In this document: positions 20,605 through 31,904 of the stretch, piece after piece | Numbering within the stretch: position 1 is the first letter of the stretch | Layout of the letters: each line of letters opens with the position of its first letter | From: Balaenoptera acutorostrata | Taxonomy: Eukaryota; Chordata; Mammalia; Artiodactyla; Balaenopteridae | Length of the DNA stretch: 64,000 nucleotides | Reading direction: 5' to 3' | Assembly: GCF_949987535.1 (NCBI RefSeq) | Contig: NC_080068.1 | Span: forward strand, 78,579,254 to 78,643,253 | Translations under genes and position numbers: made by a program | The notes under the pieces: model-generated | Told to the model about the DNA's origin: nothing | The model's database searches: none | The model's input: only the letters and a program-made list of their open reading frames with translations

Positions 20605-21990
20605 TAATGACGTTTGGCTTACTCATAGACTGGCATGATAAATATAAAAAAAAAATTCCATCTCTTCTTTAATTCCTAATAAAACTACTACTAAAGGCAT
20701 TTAATGTGATCTGCTAAGGTTTAATGTTTGACCTGACAAACTAAGATTATTCCCAAGACTTAGAATGTGAGTTTGCATATAAAAAGCTGAATAGAAGGAA
20801 GACAAAGACTGTAGCTCTCTTCTAACTGCTTTACATATCAAAAGACGTGCATAACCATAGATAATCAAGAAAAAAAGGGGAGATTTTAAGAGAAGGAAAA
20901 TCCTCAGATAGTATTTAAAAAAATGCATCTACATTGATAATATTTATTTAGCCTCTATTGTGTACAGACACTATGCCTACTTTAATAAAGAAAAAAACAT
21001 TCCATAACTTAAGCCCACTTTTTCTATGAAGTCCAGTGCTCGGTCCTCTTTACTCTCCCCTTCAAAGCAACTAAAGTCAACAGGTGCACAAACTGACACT
21101 GGTAAGTACTAAATGCTGATTTGTCCTGGGTTTTGTTTGTTTATACGTTAGTCTTTTTTCATGAACTAAAGTGTAGCATTCATATAGAAAAGCAGCCACT
21201 TCTTTCCTATTCTTTTCACAATCTCCATCACGGCAGCCCCCCATCCTAGCACAGCCACTTGAATAATAAAGGCTCTGGCACAGGAACAAAAAATTGTTGA
21301 TTTAATTTCTGACCTTTAACAACGGACAACGTAAGAAAATTAAACCACGCTTATTATCAAAACACAAACACATGATGTTTACATTTCTTAAGGCGTTTAA
21401 GGATTCTTTCATTGAAAACTGAAGGATGAAAGTTAAAATGAGTTAAAAGGAGAGCTGGGCGTTTGATAGAAAAACAGGTATGGAAATAATAAAAACAGAA
21501 TGAAAAGGCTGCTGTTGAGATGAAAAGGTAACATTTTTTTTTAAGTGGGGGAAGAGAGGCAGCTGCAAATCAGTTTTTTCTGAGAAGCCAGGTTCATGTC
21601 CAGGATTTTTTTTCTCTGAGCTCAACCAATCCCCCACCTTTTCTGAGTTATCCAGTTTCCAGGCAAGCAGCGCTTCTTGATTGGCTTAAAGATGTCGAGT
21701 AGAAAAACCAGCCAATCCTACCTTCAAGTCAGAACTGTGCTATGGAGACATTACAACCACTGCATGGCGAGAATGTGTACAAACCTGTCCGTGCCACAAA
21801 TATCAGATCCTAGTTCTAAAGACTGTTGCCGAAAAGAAGATTCTTTAAAGCCAACAGTGAGCACGATCGGGTGTTTACACTTTTTTTTTTTAATTACTCT
21901 AGCTTTCTTTCGGAGAGAAAAAAACAAAAACAAAAAAACACCACGTTTTAACCAAGAGCTTAAGAAATAAACTGCCCCAGGTCGAGTGAC
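20605..21990. other. Unique sequence upstream of the CpG island
   Basis: No repeats recognised. Around 21,620-21,720 there are three CCAAT/ATTGG boxes (accaatccc at 21,624, gattggct at 21,680, gccaatcct at 21,711), a pattern common near promoters. No exon is identified with confidence. Confidence 0.4.
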
Positions 21991-23800
21991 TCACTCTACC
22001 CAAGACGGATTTCCACACGGACCTCTAGGAGAGGGTCCGGATCACGGTAGGGCTCTAGGAGGGACCCAGCGAAGATCAAAGTTGCCGTGGGGGAGGGGGT
22101 GTGGACGACGATCCAAGCGGCACAGACACCGGGAACCGGGAATGCCTCCCCGCAGTATCCAAACTCGGAACGTGCGGAGAGGCTGTGTTTGGATTGGAAG
22201 TGAGTAAATAAACAGCTCTGCTAGGACTACGTGCTCGGGAGGGTGGCCCGAAGTTCTAAGAAGGATCCGCCTGGGAAAAGCCGAAGGCGCTCGGAGGGCC
22301 TCGAGGTCAAGTCCGGGCGGGAACTGACAGGGAAGCTACTGGGGGGCGAGAGGGGTGTGTCAAGGGCCTGGAGGCCCGCCAGGGACTGGGGGGCCGGGAA
22401 AACGGCCGCGGCCCCCGCCTTCGCCCGACCTCGGGCGGCGCGCCATGGCCCGCCTCTCACCGACGCCTCACTTCCTTTCCGTCCGGGCGACCGGGCCCGC
22501 GGGCCAGACTGCCCGCGCCGGCCCCCACGTTCGGGGATTGGGGTTTCGGTGGCAGCGCCTCCCGCCGCTTACCTTAGGCCCTCCGCTCGGATTCGGGGAC
22601 TCCGAGATTCCTTCCCTCCCGGACCCTCAGCCCGGCCCCGCCGCCCCGCCTCCCACCCACCGCCTTTACCTGCTCCGGGAACGGGCGGAGGGCGTCGAGG
22701 CCGAGGTCGCGTCGTCGAGTGTGAGACGCAGCGCCGCGATTCCGCAGCCCTTTCCCGCCGCCGCCACTGGGCTCTCCGGCACGGCGCAGGGCTGGCGAGC
22801 AGCGCTGGCCGCGGGGGGAGACGCGCGGCGGGCGCCCGGCGGAGAGACACTGCCGCTCTCCGTCCGGCCGGGGAAGAGCAGCCTCGCAGCAACCAGCCGC
22901 GAGAGGGCGGGTGGGCGGCCGAATGGGGAGGGGTCTCGGGGAGTAGGGAATGGCTGCCACGTCGCCCAGGTGGATCGCTGCTCTCCGCCTCCCCCACCCA
23001 CGCCGGCTCCCGGCCACGACCTCTGGCTCGTCCCCGAGCTCCGCTGGGGCGCGTCGGCCCGCCCCGCAGGGCTGGCCCCGGCGACCCCTGTCCGCGGGCG
23101 CTCCCGCCTCTCCCGCTCCCCACTGAGAGCGGGTCCCGGCCCGGCCGGTTCTGCCGCATCTGAGCCGCTTCCCGCCCCCGAAAAAAAGCTCGCCCGAAAG
23201 CCTGACGTGTTTCCCCCTCTCCTTGTCGTGGGGGTCACACGGAGAAGCAAGCCCTTTTCAATGCGTCGGGTTTTCGGGGAAGGCGGGAGCCGTTTTGAGC
23301 TGGTGAACGTAGCAATAAGGGGCCCGTAATTTCGGCCGAAATAAGCTGCGCGGTAACCGTGTTAGACACAGCCGTGTATAAGACTCTTCACTCCCAATCT
23401 TCAAAAGCAAAACAGAAACACTAGATCGTACTCGCTGGTTGAAGCGGGGGAGGAAATGGGAGCCGGGGCGGGCCCGCCAGCTCGCGGGTCCCAGCAGCAA
23501 GTTGGGAGGGACCGCGGGGCGAGCCAGGCGGCCTCAGCTTAGCCTGAGCTGTTGACTCGAGGCTTGTAAGGCCACGGCGGCGGCGGGCGCGCGAACCCCG
23601 CCTCCGCGCGCGCCGCGCTGTCCGCGGGAGGTTTCCGGGCGCGCGGCCCGCTGCCCCTCTGCGCGCTCGGGCGTCGGACACGGCGCGGCCGCCTCGGAGC
23701 CGGGAGACAAAGGGGTCGGCGGCAGCCGCGACCGCAGCGGGGACCGAGGCTGCCTGGTCCCACCGGCGCCGCCGACATGCGGTCAGAACACGCTGGCAGA
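21990..23800. promoter_or_regulatory. CpG island promoter
   Basis: An abrupt rise in G+C and dense CpG, densest at about 22,230-23,800, in a window otherwise CpG-poor outside SINEs. GC-box-like motifs (cccgcccc, ggggcggg-type) are frequent, no TATA box stands out, and no interspersed repeat is found inside. This is the signature of a broadly active mammalian promoter. Minus-strand splice donors at 22,572 and 22,669 say at least one transcript runs leftwards. The right-hand part (23,500-23,800) may also start a rightward transcript, which I cannot show. Long open frames on both strands (up to 324 codons) reflect the low stop frequency of GC-rich DNA. Confidence 0.9.
22573..22900 (-). other. 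Putative noncoding first exon, alternative donors
   Basis: On the minus strand the CpG-rich leader runs into gttcccggagcag|gtaaag (gt complement at 22,668-22,669; exon end 22,670) and, further on, cctaag|gtaagc (gt complement at 22,571-22,572; exon end 22,573). Both fit the donor consensus. No ATG precedes the first donor in the adjacent roughly 130 nt, so this would be 5' UTR with translation starting in a later exon, as in many housekeeping genes. The transcription start (about 22,800-23,150) is a guess. The gene is not identifiable from this window. Confidence 0.5.
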
Positions 23801-25640
23801 AGCACCAAAAAACGAGACTACGTTTGCAACGTAGAACCGCAGGCGCTGACCTTTGCCCCGCTTAGAGCTTCAGTTTTCAGGTGCCGAGAAAAAGCAGCGA
23901 GGTTTTCTGCCCTTTTGCATTCACTGTGTTATTAGACCGTCCACAAAACCTGCTCCATTTTTTTGTCCTCCTAAACTCTGCGTTCCTTTGTTTGCTTCTT
24001 CTGTGTTCTGACGTGAAATGTTCAGTGTTTTCAGGCACACGAATTTTTCACTCTTGCTTTCTGGGGGTGGTGATTATGCTTATTTGTTTTTTTCCTCCCT
24101 CTGTTCCCCTCCCTTTGCAATTACTTTTTGTTACACCATCAGTGTTTTCCGTAGAGAAACGAAGTAGCCCCCTGATAAAGTATTCCTTTGCATCGAAGAG
24201 ACAGACTGTCAGTGTTGTTTTAGTAATTGCTATAAACTGAGTGGAAATTTGGGGAAAATGCAAGTGAATTTTTATCTTCATTTAGGTCTAGTTGGAACAC
24301 TAACTCACGAAAACATTCTAGTGGTTTTTTTAGAAACCCGAAATATTTAAGCAGAGACCTCGGGTTTGGTACATGTTCTAATGAAACCAAAAACACGGGA
24401 GAAAAAGGTCTGGTTTTTTTTTTTCCTTTTGTATGATTTTTGTATTTTTAAAAGTCCCTTGAGCCCCTGTTAAGAAATTAAAATACAAACACCCCTATCA
24501 ATGCTTTTATTAATTTTGAAGCAGCAGAGATTTAACAAAGTACCCAGAATCTCAAGATATAAATAACTATTGCTGAGACCCTGACATTATCTCTGCCTCT
24601 GAACAGCCATTAAGAGAGACTAATAACAGTGATACATGCCACTTTAGTAATGAAAGAATCCTAGTAATTATAAACTTCAAAGAAATCTAGCAAGTTAATA
24701 TTAATTTCATTCATATGAAATATGAACATGATAATAAAATGATTATCATGCTGATAATATCAGCATGATAATAAAAACTGGCATTTAAATTCTTGATTTT
24801 TCCTTTGAACATTGTTAAGGATTCATCACATCTTAGGTCTGAACAAAAAGAAATAAAGTATTCTTAACACTGGAAAATATATTTCAAGCCAGCAAGACAT
24901 CACCCAGGCTGAATATTTAAAGAAAAAATAGTGTTTGCTTACTATATCAATAAAAGAAAAACATCAATACTATAAAGTTCTAAAGTCAGACTCAAATGAA
25001 GAACAAAGCAATCTTTACTCAACATCCACAATGCCAGCCTTCTTTGTGAATATTTATAAAGATTTCCTCCTTCCTATTGGTTTAAATTCTAAGCCAATAG
25101 GAAAAGTACAACACATCTTTTAAAGGGTGAGACATAAGCATTAGGTTAAAGCATTGGATAAACTGATTGTTTAGCACGCTCATTCTCATTTGAGATTGGG
25201 TGTCTTTTAATTTTAAAGAAGAAATTTAAGAATATCTGAATTATTGAGTATCTTGATGTACCTTAAATACCAAGGTGCTACTCCTGATCACACTCTGCTC
25301 TCTATAATCTTCCAGTTGGTTATGTTACAAAATTTAATTCTCTAAAATGCCAGATGAATCTGTAGAATGGCAAAATGCTACCACTTAACACTTTAAATAA
25401 GATGAACGCTGGCATTTCTTTAGATGAAAGACTGGCCTTTAAGGAAATAATAAAATTTACATTTTTAAAAATGTCTTGGATTTTTGTAAATAAATAAAAT
25501 TTTGTAATTTATTATAAACAAATCCTTGATATTTGTCTAAAGCATCTTCGGTCTATTTAACGGCTAAATTTTAAACATGCTTGTTTATGTTTAGAACATA
25601 AGTATGATTTCCTCTCAGTCGAAAATAATTTATGCCACCT
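23801..25640. other. Unique AT-rich sequence right of the CpG island
   Basis: No repeats, exons or RNA genes recognised. It holds a near-perfect 29-bp palindrome at 24,743-24,771. It could be intergenic or an intron of a rightward transcript. Confidence 0.5.
24743..24771. repeat. Perfect 14-bp-arm palindrome
   Basis: ttatcatgctgata (24,743-24,756), one spacer base, then its exact reverse complement tatcagcatgataa (24,758-24,771). The phrase catgataataaaa also occurs as a direct repeat on either side (24,727 and 24,764). Confidence 0.97.
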
Positions 25641-25840
25641 TTGCATTTCTATCCTTTGAATTTGACTTGGAGCATTCCACTTAATTTAATTATTTACATA
25701 TTTATAACCTCCCTTAGTAGATCATCAATTCCTTGAAGATAGGTTCTGTTTCCCATTCAGTCTTGTATTCCTCATTACCAAACTCAGACCCTTGTACAAA
25801 ACACTCCTTGGACACTTGATGAGTAAAAGAATGAGCATTA
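25640..25840 (+). mobile_element. Possible L2 3' end
   Basis: attccttgaagataggttct, ttcagtcttgtattcctcat and cttgatgagtaaaagaatga resemble the L2 3' terminal region in order and spacing. Diverged. Confidence 0.45.
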
Positions 25841-26121
25841 CTCCATGACACAGCATATGGCAAATCAAAAGAAAATCTGTCTCAGGATTTTTTTCCTCTT
25901 TTACATAATGGCTGATAAATACTTGTTTTCATTCCCAATTAAACTTAGAATAACATTTTGCAAGAACGTTACTAAAAGAAAGTAAGAACCAACATATGCT
26001 GGAACTCCTGTGTTTTTCAATTTTAAATCTGGTAGAAACTGGATAGTGAGTTATATTGCTGTTATCTAAAGTAAATAATATCAGTGGGCTTATCTTTATA
26101 AAAGATTTCTTTACCACACTC

Positions 26122-26282
26122 AACAGGAGCTGCAAGCTTTGTGGCCTTGGGAAAATTAAGCCCTTTAAAACTCAATTTTCTCATCTCTCTAATGCATTCA
26201 TTATATCTACTTATGATTAATTAAAATAATGAAAGCATGTAAAAGTAAAGGCTCAATAGATGGTAGTTATTAATTGCAGATA
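26122..26282 (+). mobile_element. MIR SINE
   Basis: Reads tgtggccttgggaaaattaa, then ctcaattttctcatctctct, then gcatgtaaaagtaaaggctc and aatagatggtagttatta: MIR core and 3' end in sense. Confidence 0.8.
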
Positions 26283-26490
26283 TTATGGATTCAATCATGA
26301 AGAAAAAGTAATTTTCTTTGTGCAGTTATTTATCTATAAAAAGGCAGGCATAAAGTGCTGCTTTTTTTTAAAAAAAGTGAGGAAACAAATATCTCGAAGG
26401 AAGGAATAGGATACTAAGAACATCTACGGAGAGGAGAAAACTTTTAAGAATTGAAATTTGCTAAGAGAATACATCTTAAGTGTTCTTCGT

Positions 26491-26513
26491 GTGCACACAC
26501 ACACACACACACA
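26491..26513. repeat. (CA)n microsatellite
   Basis: About eleven CA units, preceded by gtg. Confidence 0.95.
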
Positions 26514-26519
26514 AAAGGT

Positions 26520-26665
26520 AACTATGAGAAGTGATGGGATATGTTAATTGTGATAAGCATTTCACAATGTATACCTATATCAAATCATCATGTTGTACAC
26601 TTTAAGTATGTACAATTTTGTCAATTATACTATACCTCAAGCTGGGAGGTGAGGAGAGATGAGGG
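26520..26665 (+). mobile_element. L1 3' terminal fragment
   Basis: gggatatgttaattgtgata, catttcacaatgtataccta, atcatgttgtacactttaag and actatacctcaagctggg are the classic end of an old L1 3' UTR. 5'-truncated. Confidence 0.8.
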
Positions 26666-26669
26666 GGGA

Positions 26670-27700
26670 AATGGTCAATCCACTGGTGAAAAAACAATAA
26701 CAAAAAACCTCCCAAATCCCTTAGCGTAGTTTCCAAATCCTGCCACTCCTACAGAAATGGACTTCAAATAGACCTCAAGCATAGATCCACTGAGAGATGC
26801 TCTTGAGAATTTTATCTTTGCTATACCCAGTTTCTCCATAAGTGAATGGCCAGACTGCCAGTGAGGCAGTCTCCAAACTTGACAGGGAAAGATAGAAATG
26901 GAATTGGCAAAAGAGAGTATTAAAAAAAAAAAAAGCCGCCTAAGATAACTAGAACTACAGAATGGATGGCAAAGACAGCTTCCTCATGCCTGGGATAATC
27001 CTTTTGTAAATGTGATAGCAACCACAGTGCTGTGTCTTTGTGAATAATTTTTACTGGAAGCCATACTTCAGTCCAGAAGCATATTGGGGTAGCTCCAGCT
27101 TTATGTAACTGTAAGATTTCATATCATTTGCCAGTAAGGGAATGTTACATTCTATAACCATACCTGTTGACATCTTTCTGTCTGTTACATTACTCTTCCA
27201 TTTGTGACAATCACACACGTCCCAATACATCCTACTTCCAATGATGTTGAGCCATTGGCTAACCTAGTCATTCATTTTCACTCATCTATGTCTTTACAAA
27301 CCCATTCAAATGCCCTTTCTCCTGTAAAGTTTTCCTAGATGCCCCAAACACAATGAAATGCTTCTTCATCTACAACCATAGCAATTTGCATATCTCTCTC
27401 TTATTCAGTTGCAATGATGACTGTTTCTTGGTGTGTATCTTCACCAAAACTGAACTCTTTTCCCCTAGACAAGGAGATATATACCCAGTAACTAGAAAAC
27501 ATCTTCTATACATTGAAATGTAGTAGACCCCTTTTAGGGTACCTCCTAGTTCACAATTTCCCCTTTAGCTTTACTCACCCCCATTCCATAGGGTGGACTT
27601 CAGGGCATTAAAAAATGACTCCTGGCCACAGTTAATTAACCAAGGGTGGGTGTCTCAATACAATTAGCCCCTTCCTGGAAAATTTTAGAATTGAGACAAA
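26670..27700. other. Mostly unassigned; weak L2-like part
   Basis: About 27,230-27,490 has loosely L2-like text (gtaaagttttcctagatgcc). 27,500-27,690 (ggtacctcctagttcacaat) is unassigned. No exons recognised. Confidence 0.35.
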
Positions 27701-28310
27701 GTCAAAAAGTAGCATTAGTAAAATCAAAAGACAAATGATAAACAAGAAAAAAGTGCAGTTCATATCAGAGACAAAGGACTGGTTCCTCTAATATACAGAC
27801 ACCTGGAAATCAATAAGAAAAAGACCAACAACCCAACAGAAGAAAAAAAAAATAGGCAAAGCATAAAGAAAACTTAAAAAGTTATATATTTTACGTATGT
27901 CTTATGTCTTATAAGTACATTATAAACACACTTCTGGTTTTTTATTGCAACATTAAATTCCAAAATTTGGAATCCTATAATTTAAAAGAATGATGGCACT
28001 CTCTGAGTGCTGATACTGTAAAATCTCCAGGATAAATTGCTCAGTGAAAAAAAATGTGTGTATGGTATATTGCCATTAGTGTAAAAAATTGGGAAGAGGA
28101 GAAAGGTAGATAGATAGACAGATAGATAGATGTATTTTATCACATATACATAAAATTTCTCTGGAAGGAGATGGAACAAACTGGTACCATTGGTTGCCCT
28201 TGAGAAAGGGAACTGAGTAGCCAGAGGAAAGAGGCTGGAGAGACTTTTAACTGTACCTTTTTTGAACCAAAAGAATCTATTTGCTATTTAAGAAAAAAAA
28301 AATTAATTAG
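27700..28310 (+). mobile_element. Old L1 3' region
   Basis: agacaaatgataaacaagaa, gaaatcaataagaaaaagac and, further on, aaatttctctggaaggagat, accattggttgcccttgaga are L1M-like ORF2/3' UTR phrases. A short GATA run lies at 28,108-28,130. Confidence 0.6.
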
Positions 28311-28580
28311 GAGTGAAATATTTGGGATTCTAGAGAGATTCGTTTTCTTTGTGCAACTAAGCCTATATGGGGTTACCTTAGGAGTTGGGGGCAACTATAT
28401 TCTGCATGAAGCCTGAGGAGAAAAGGAAGCTGTCCTTGAGAGAAGACTGAAGCAGACAAGCAGAGAAGACAGATTGGAGAGATAGAGAGAAAGTATTGTC
28501 TGGGCTCTCAACAATTTGGTTCTAGTCTTTCCTGGAGCCAGCCGCATCCCTCCCCTCGGTTTCTTCAAAACATTCCTATA

Positions 28581-28876
28581 GGGCTTCCCTGGTGGCACAG
28601 TGGTTGAGAATCTGCCTGCCAATGCAGGGGACACAGGTTTGAGCCCTGGTCTGGGAGGATCCCACATGCCACGGAGCAACTAGGCCCGTGAGCCACAACT
28701 ACTGAGCCTGCGCGTCTGGAGCCTGTGCTCCGCAGCAAGAGACGCTGCGACAGTGAGAGGCCCGCGCACCGCGATGAAGAGTGGCCCCTGCTCTCTGCAA
28801 CTAGAGAAAGCCCTCGCACAGAAATGAAGACCCAACACAGCCAAAAATAAATAAATTAATTAATTAATTTTTTAAA
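28581..28876 (+). mobile_element. Young long CHR-type SINE, gagaatctg subfamily
   Basis: Same subfamily as 8,796-9,098 (gcgtctggagcctgtgctcc). Duplication attcctata at 28,572-28,580 and 28,877-28,885. Confidence 0.93.
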
Positions 28877-28889
28877 ATTCCTATATTCT

Positions 28890-30800
28890 TTTTTCTTCCA
28901 GTTTTATTGAGATATAACTGACGTATAACACTGTATAAGTTTAAGGTGTACAGCATAATGACTTGATTTACACCATGAAGTGATTACCACAGTAAGTTTA
29001 ATGAGCATTCATCATTTCATATAGACATAAAATAAAAGAAAAAGAAAAAAATATTTTTTCCTTGTGATGAGAACTCAGAATTTGCCCTCGTAACAACTTT
29101 TATATGTAACATACACCAGTGTTAATTATATGAATCGTGTTGTGCATCATATCCCTAGTATTTGTCTTACAACTGAAAGTTTGTACTTTTTGACCACTTT
29201 CATCCAGTTCTTCCTTCCCCCACCCTCTGCCTCTGATAACCACAAATCTGGTCTCTTTTTCGATGAATTTGTTTGTTTGTTGAAGTATAATTGTCTTACA
29301 ACACTGTTAGTTCCTGGTACACAACATAGTGGTGCAGTATTTCTATACATTACAAAATGCTCACCACAATAAGTCTAGTTACCATCTGTCACCACACAAA
29401 GATATTATAGTATTATTGACTATATTCCCCACACTTACATTTTATCCCCATGACTCACTTATTTTGTACCTGGAAGTTTGTATCTCTTAATGTCCCTCAC
29501 CTATTTCACTCATTCCCCCACCCTCATCCCCTCAGGCAACCACCTACTGTTCTCTGTATCTATGATTCTGTTTCTGTTTCTCTGTTTGTTTGTTTGTTTG
29601 TTTTGTTTTTTAGATTCCACATGTAAGTGAAGTCTTTTTCTTTCTAACTTACTGCACTTAGCATAATACCCTCTAGATCCATCCACCTTGTAGGAAATGA
29701 CAAGATTTCACTTTTCTTTATGGCTAACATTCCATTGTATATATATACCACATGTTGTTTATCCATTCATCTATCTATGGGTACTTAGGTTGCTTCCATA
29801 TCTTGGCTATTGTGAATAATGTTGCAATGAATATAGGGGTGCATATATCTTTTCAAATTAGTATTTTTGTTTTCTTTGGAAAAATACCCAGAAGTGGCAT
29901 TGCTGGATCATATGGTAATTCTATTTTTAATTTTTTGAGGAACCGCCATACTGTTTTACATAGTGGCTGCACCAATTTACATTCCCACCAACTCTTTTCT
30001 TCGCATTCTTGCCAACATTTGTTATTTGTTCTTTTTGATAATAGTCATTCTGAGGTGATATCTCATTGTGGTTTTGAATTGCATTTCCCTGATGATTAGT
30101 GATGTTGAACATCTTTTCATGTGCCTGTTGGCTGTCTGAATGTCTTTGGAAAAATGTCTATTCAGGTCCTCTGCCCATTTTTTAATCAGGTTGTTTGGTT
30201 CTTTGATGTAGAGTTATATGAGTTCTTTGAATATTTTGGATAATAACCCCTTATCAGATATATTGTTTGCAAATATCTTCTCCCATTCAGTAGGTGACCT
30301 TTTTATCTTGTTGATAGTTCCCTTCACTGTGCAAAAGCTTTTTAGTTTGATATAGTACATTTGCTTATTTTTGCCTTTGTTGCCCTTGCCTGAGGAGACA
30401 GATCCAAAAAATATATTGCTAAGATGATGTCAAATATACTGCTTATGTTTTCTTCTGGGAGTTTTACGGTTTCAGGTGTTAAATTTAAGTATTTAATCCA
30501 TTTTGAGTTGTTTTTTTTTTAATGTGGTGTGAGAAAGTAGTGCAGTTTGATTCTCTTGCATGTAGCTGTCCCATTTTCCCGACACCACTTATTGAAGAGG
30601 CTGTCTTTTCCCCATTATATATTCTTGCCTCTTTTGTCATAGATTAATTGATCATCTAAGTGTGGGCTCATTTCTGGGCTCTCTATTCTGTTCCATTGAT
30701 CTACATATCTGTTTTTATGCCAGTATACTGTTTTGATTACTGCAGCTTTGTTGTATAGTTTGAAATCAGGGAGTGTGATACCTCCAACTTTGTAAAAAAC
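28890..30800 (-). mobile_element. Antisense L1, 3' UTR to middle of ORF2
   Basis: Reading rightwards: complement of the 3' UTR (ttattgagatataactgacg, ttaaggtgtacagcataatg), of the ORF2 end (cttggctattgtgaataatg, tggctgcaccaatttacatt, cttctcccattcagtaggtg), and on to the region of ctttgttgtatagtttgaaa at 30,745-30,765. 5'-truncated. Stops are frequent. Confidence 0.85.
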
Positions 30801-30832
30801 ATTACTATATTCTTATAATAAATCTCCTCTTT

Positions 30833-31187
30833 TTAAAAAAAATTTATTTATTTTATTTATTTATTTTTGGCTACGTTGGGTCTTCGTTGCTGTGCTCGGG
30901 CTTTCTCTAGTTGCGGCAAGCAGGGGCTACTCTTCATGGCGGTGCGCGGGCTTCTCATTGAGGTGGCTTCTCTTGTTGCGGAGCATGGGCTCTAGGCACG
31001 CGGGCTTCAGTAGTTGTGGCATGTGGGCTCAGTAGTTGTGGCTCGTGGGCTCTAGAGTGCAGGCTCAGTAGTTGTGGCACACGGGCTTAGTTGCTCCGCA
31101 GCATGTGGGATCTTCCCGGACCAGGGCTCGAACCCTTGTCCCCTGCATTGGCAGGTGGATTCTTAACCACTGCGCCACCAGGGAAGC
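30833..31187 (-). mobile_element. Long CHR-type SINE, antisense
   Basis: From (T/A)-rich tail and ttttggctacgttgggtctt to ctgcgccaccagggaagccc. At the 5'-truncated end of the antisense L1. Duplication not resolved. Confidence 0.92.
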
Positions 31188-31189
31188 CC

Positions 31190-31737
31190 AAAACTTCGAT
31201 CATTTTGAGAATCAAAACTTAATTGCTTTAAAACTTAAACTCAAAGAGATATCCAGAGTTTTAATCAAGTAAACTAGATAAGGGAAAAAAATTAAATATT
31301 GTTTTCCTAGAAAAACATTATCATTCCTAGAAAAAATGTTGTCATTCCAACTTGCTCTCTGAATGTAATATCACCTAACATAAGTGCCTTTGTCACATGT
31401 AAAACAGTTCCAGATTTTACTTTAGGTCCCATATAGATGTGCGTGTTTCAAAATATGTCCTACATTGGACATTTGTTCATGGTAGGGCATAGGAATTTCT
31501 CATTATTTGCTTTGATGGACTGCTGAAAATACCTGTTCCAAATCAGGATGGTTTGTAGGATGATGTCAAGGAGTTTCCTCATTTTCTTTTGGCTGATTCC
31601 AAAATACAGAGGAATTTGCAGCTACATGGAACATAGAAAAGAGAAGTTAAATAACAGTAATTTGTCAGAGATTGACCAGCATTGATCAGAGTAGCCCTGC
31701 TCAGTACACAAATTCTCCAGTCTCCTTCCGTTTAATT
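31190..31737. other. Unassigned sequence
   Basis: AT-rich, no gene, exon or clear repeat. Confidence 0.4.
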
Positions 31738-31750
31738 CAGTAAATATATA

Positions 31751-31891
31751 CTCCTTTTCTGTTTAGTTTTGTTTGGGTTTTTTTGGCTGCACCTCGGGGC
31801 TTGTGGGATCTTAGTTCCCGACCAGGGACTGAACCCGCCCCCTCGGCACTGAGAGCTTGGAGTCCTAACCACTGGACCGCCAGGGAATTCC
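31751..31891 (-). mobile_element. Short tRNA-Glu SINE, antisense
   Basis: ttttttggctgcacctcggg, ttagttcccgaccaggga, then the inverted head ggaccgccagggaattcc. Perfect duplication cagtaaatatata at 31,738-31,750 and 31,892-31,904. Confidence 0.92.
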
Positions 31892-31904
31892 CAGTAAATA
31901 TATA

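Noticed and set aside
22231..23329. Open frames of 310 and 324 codons on the plus strand and up to 196 codons on the minus strand in the CpG island.
   Set aside because: Overlapping long frames on both strands, Pro/Arg/Gly-rich without domain character, are expected from stop-poor GC-rich DNA; the island is better read as promoter and 5' UTR.
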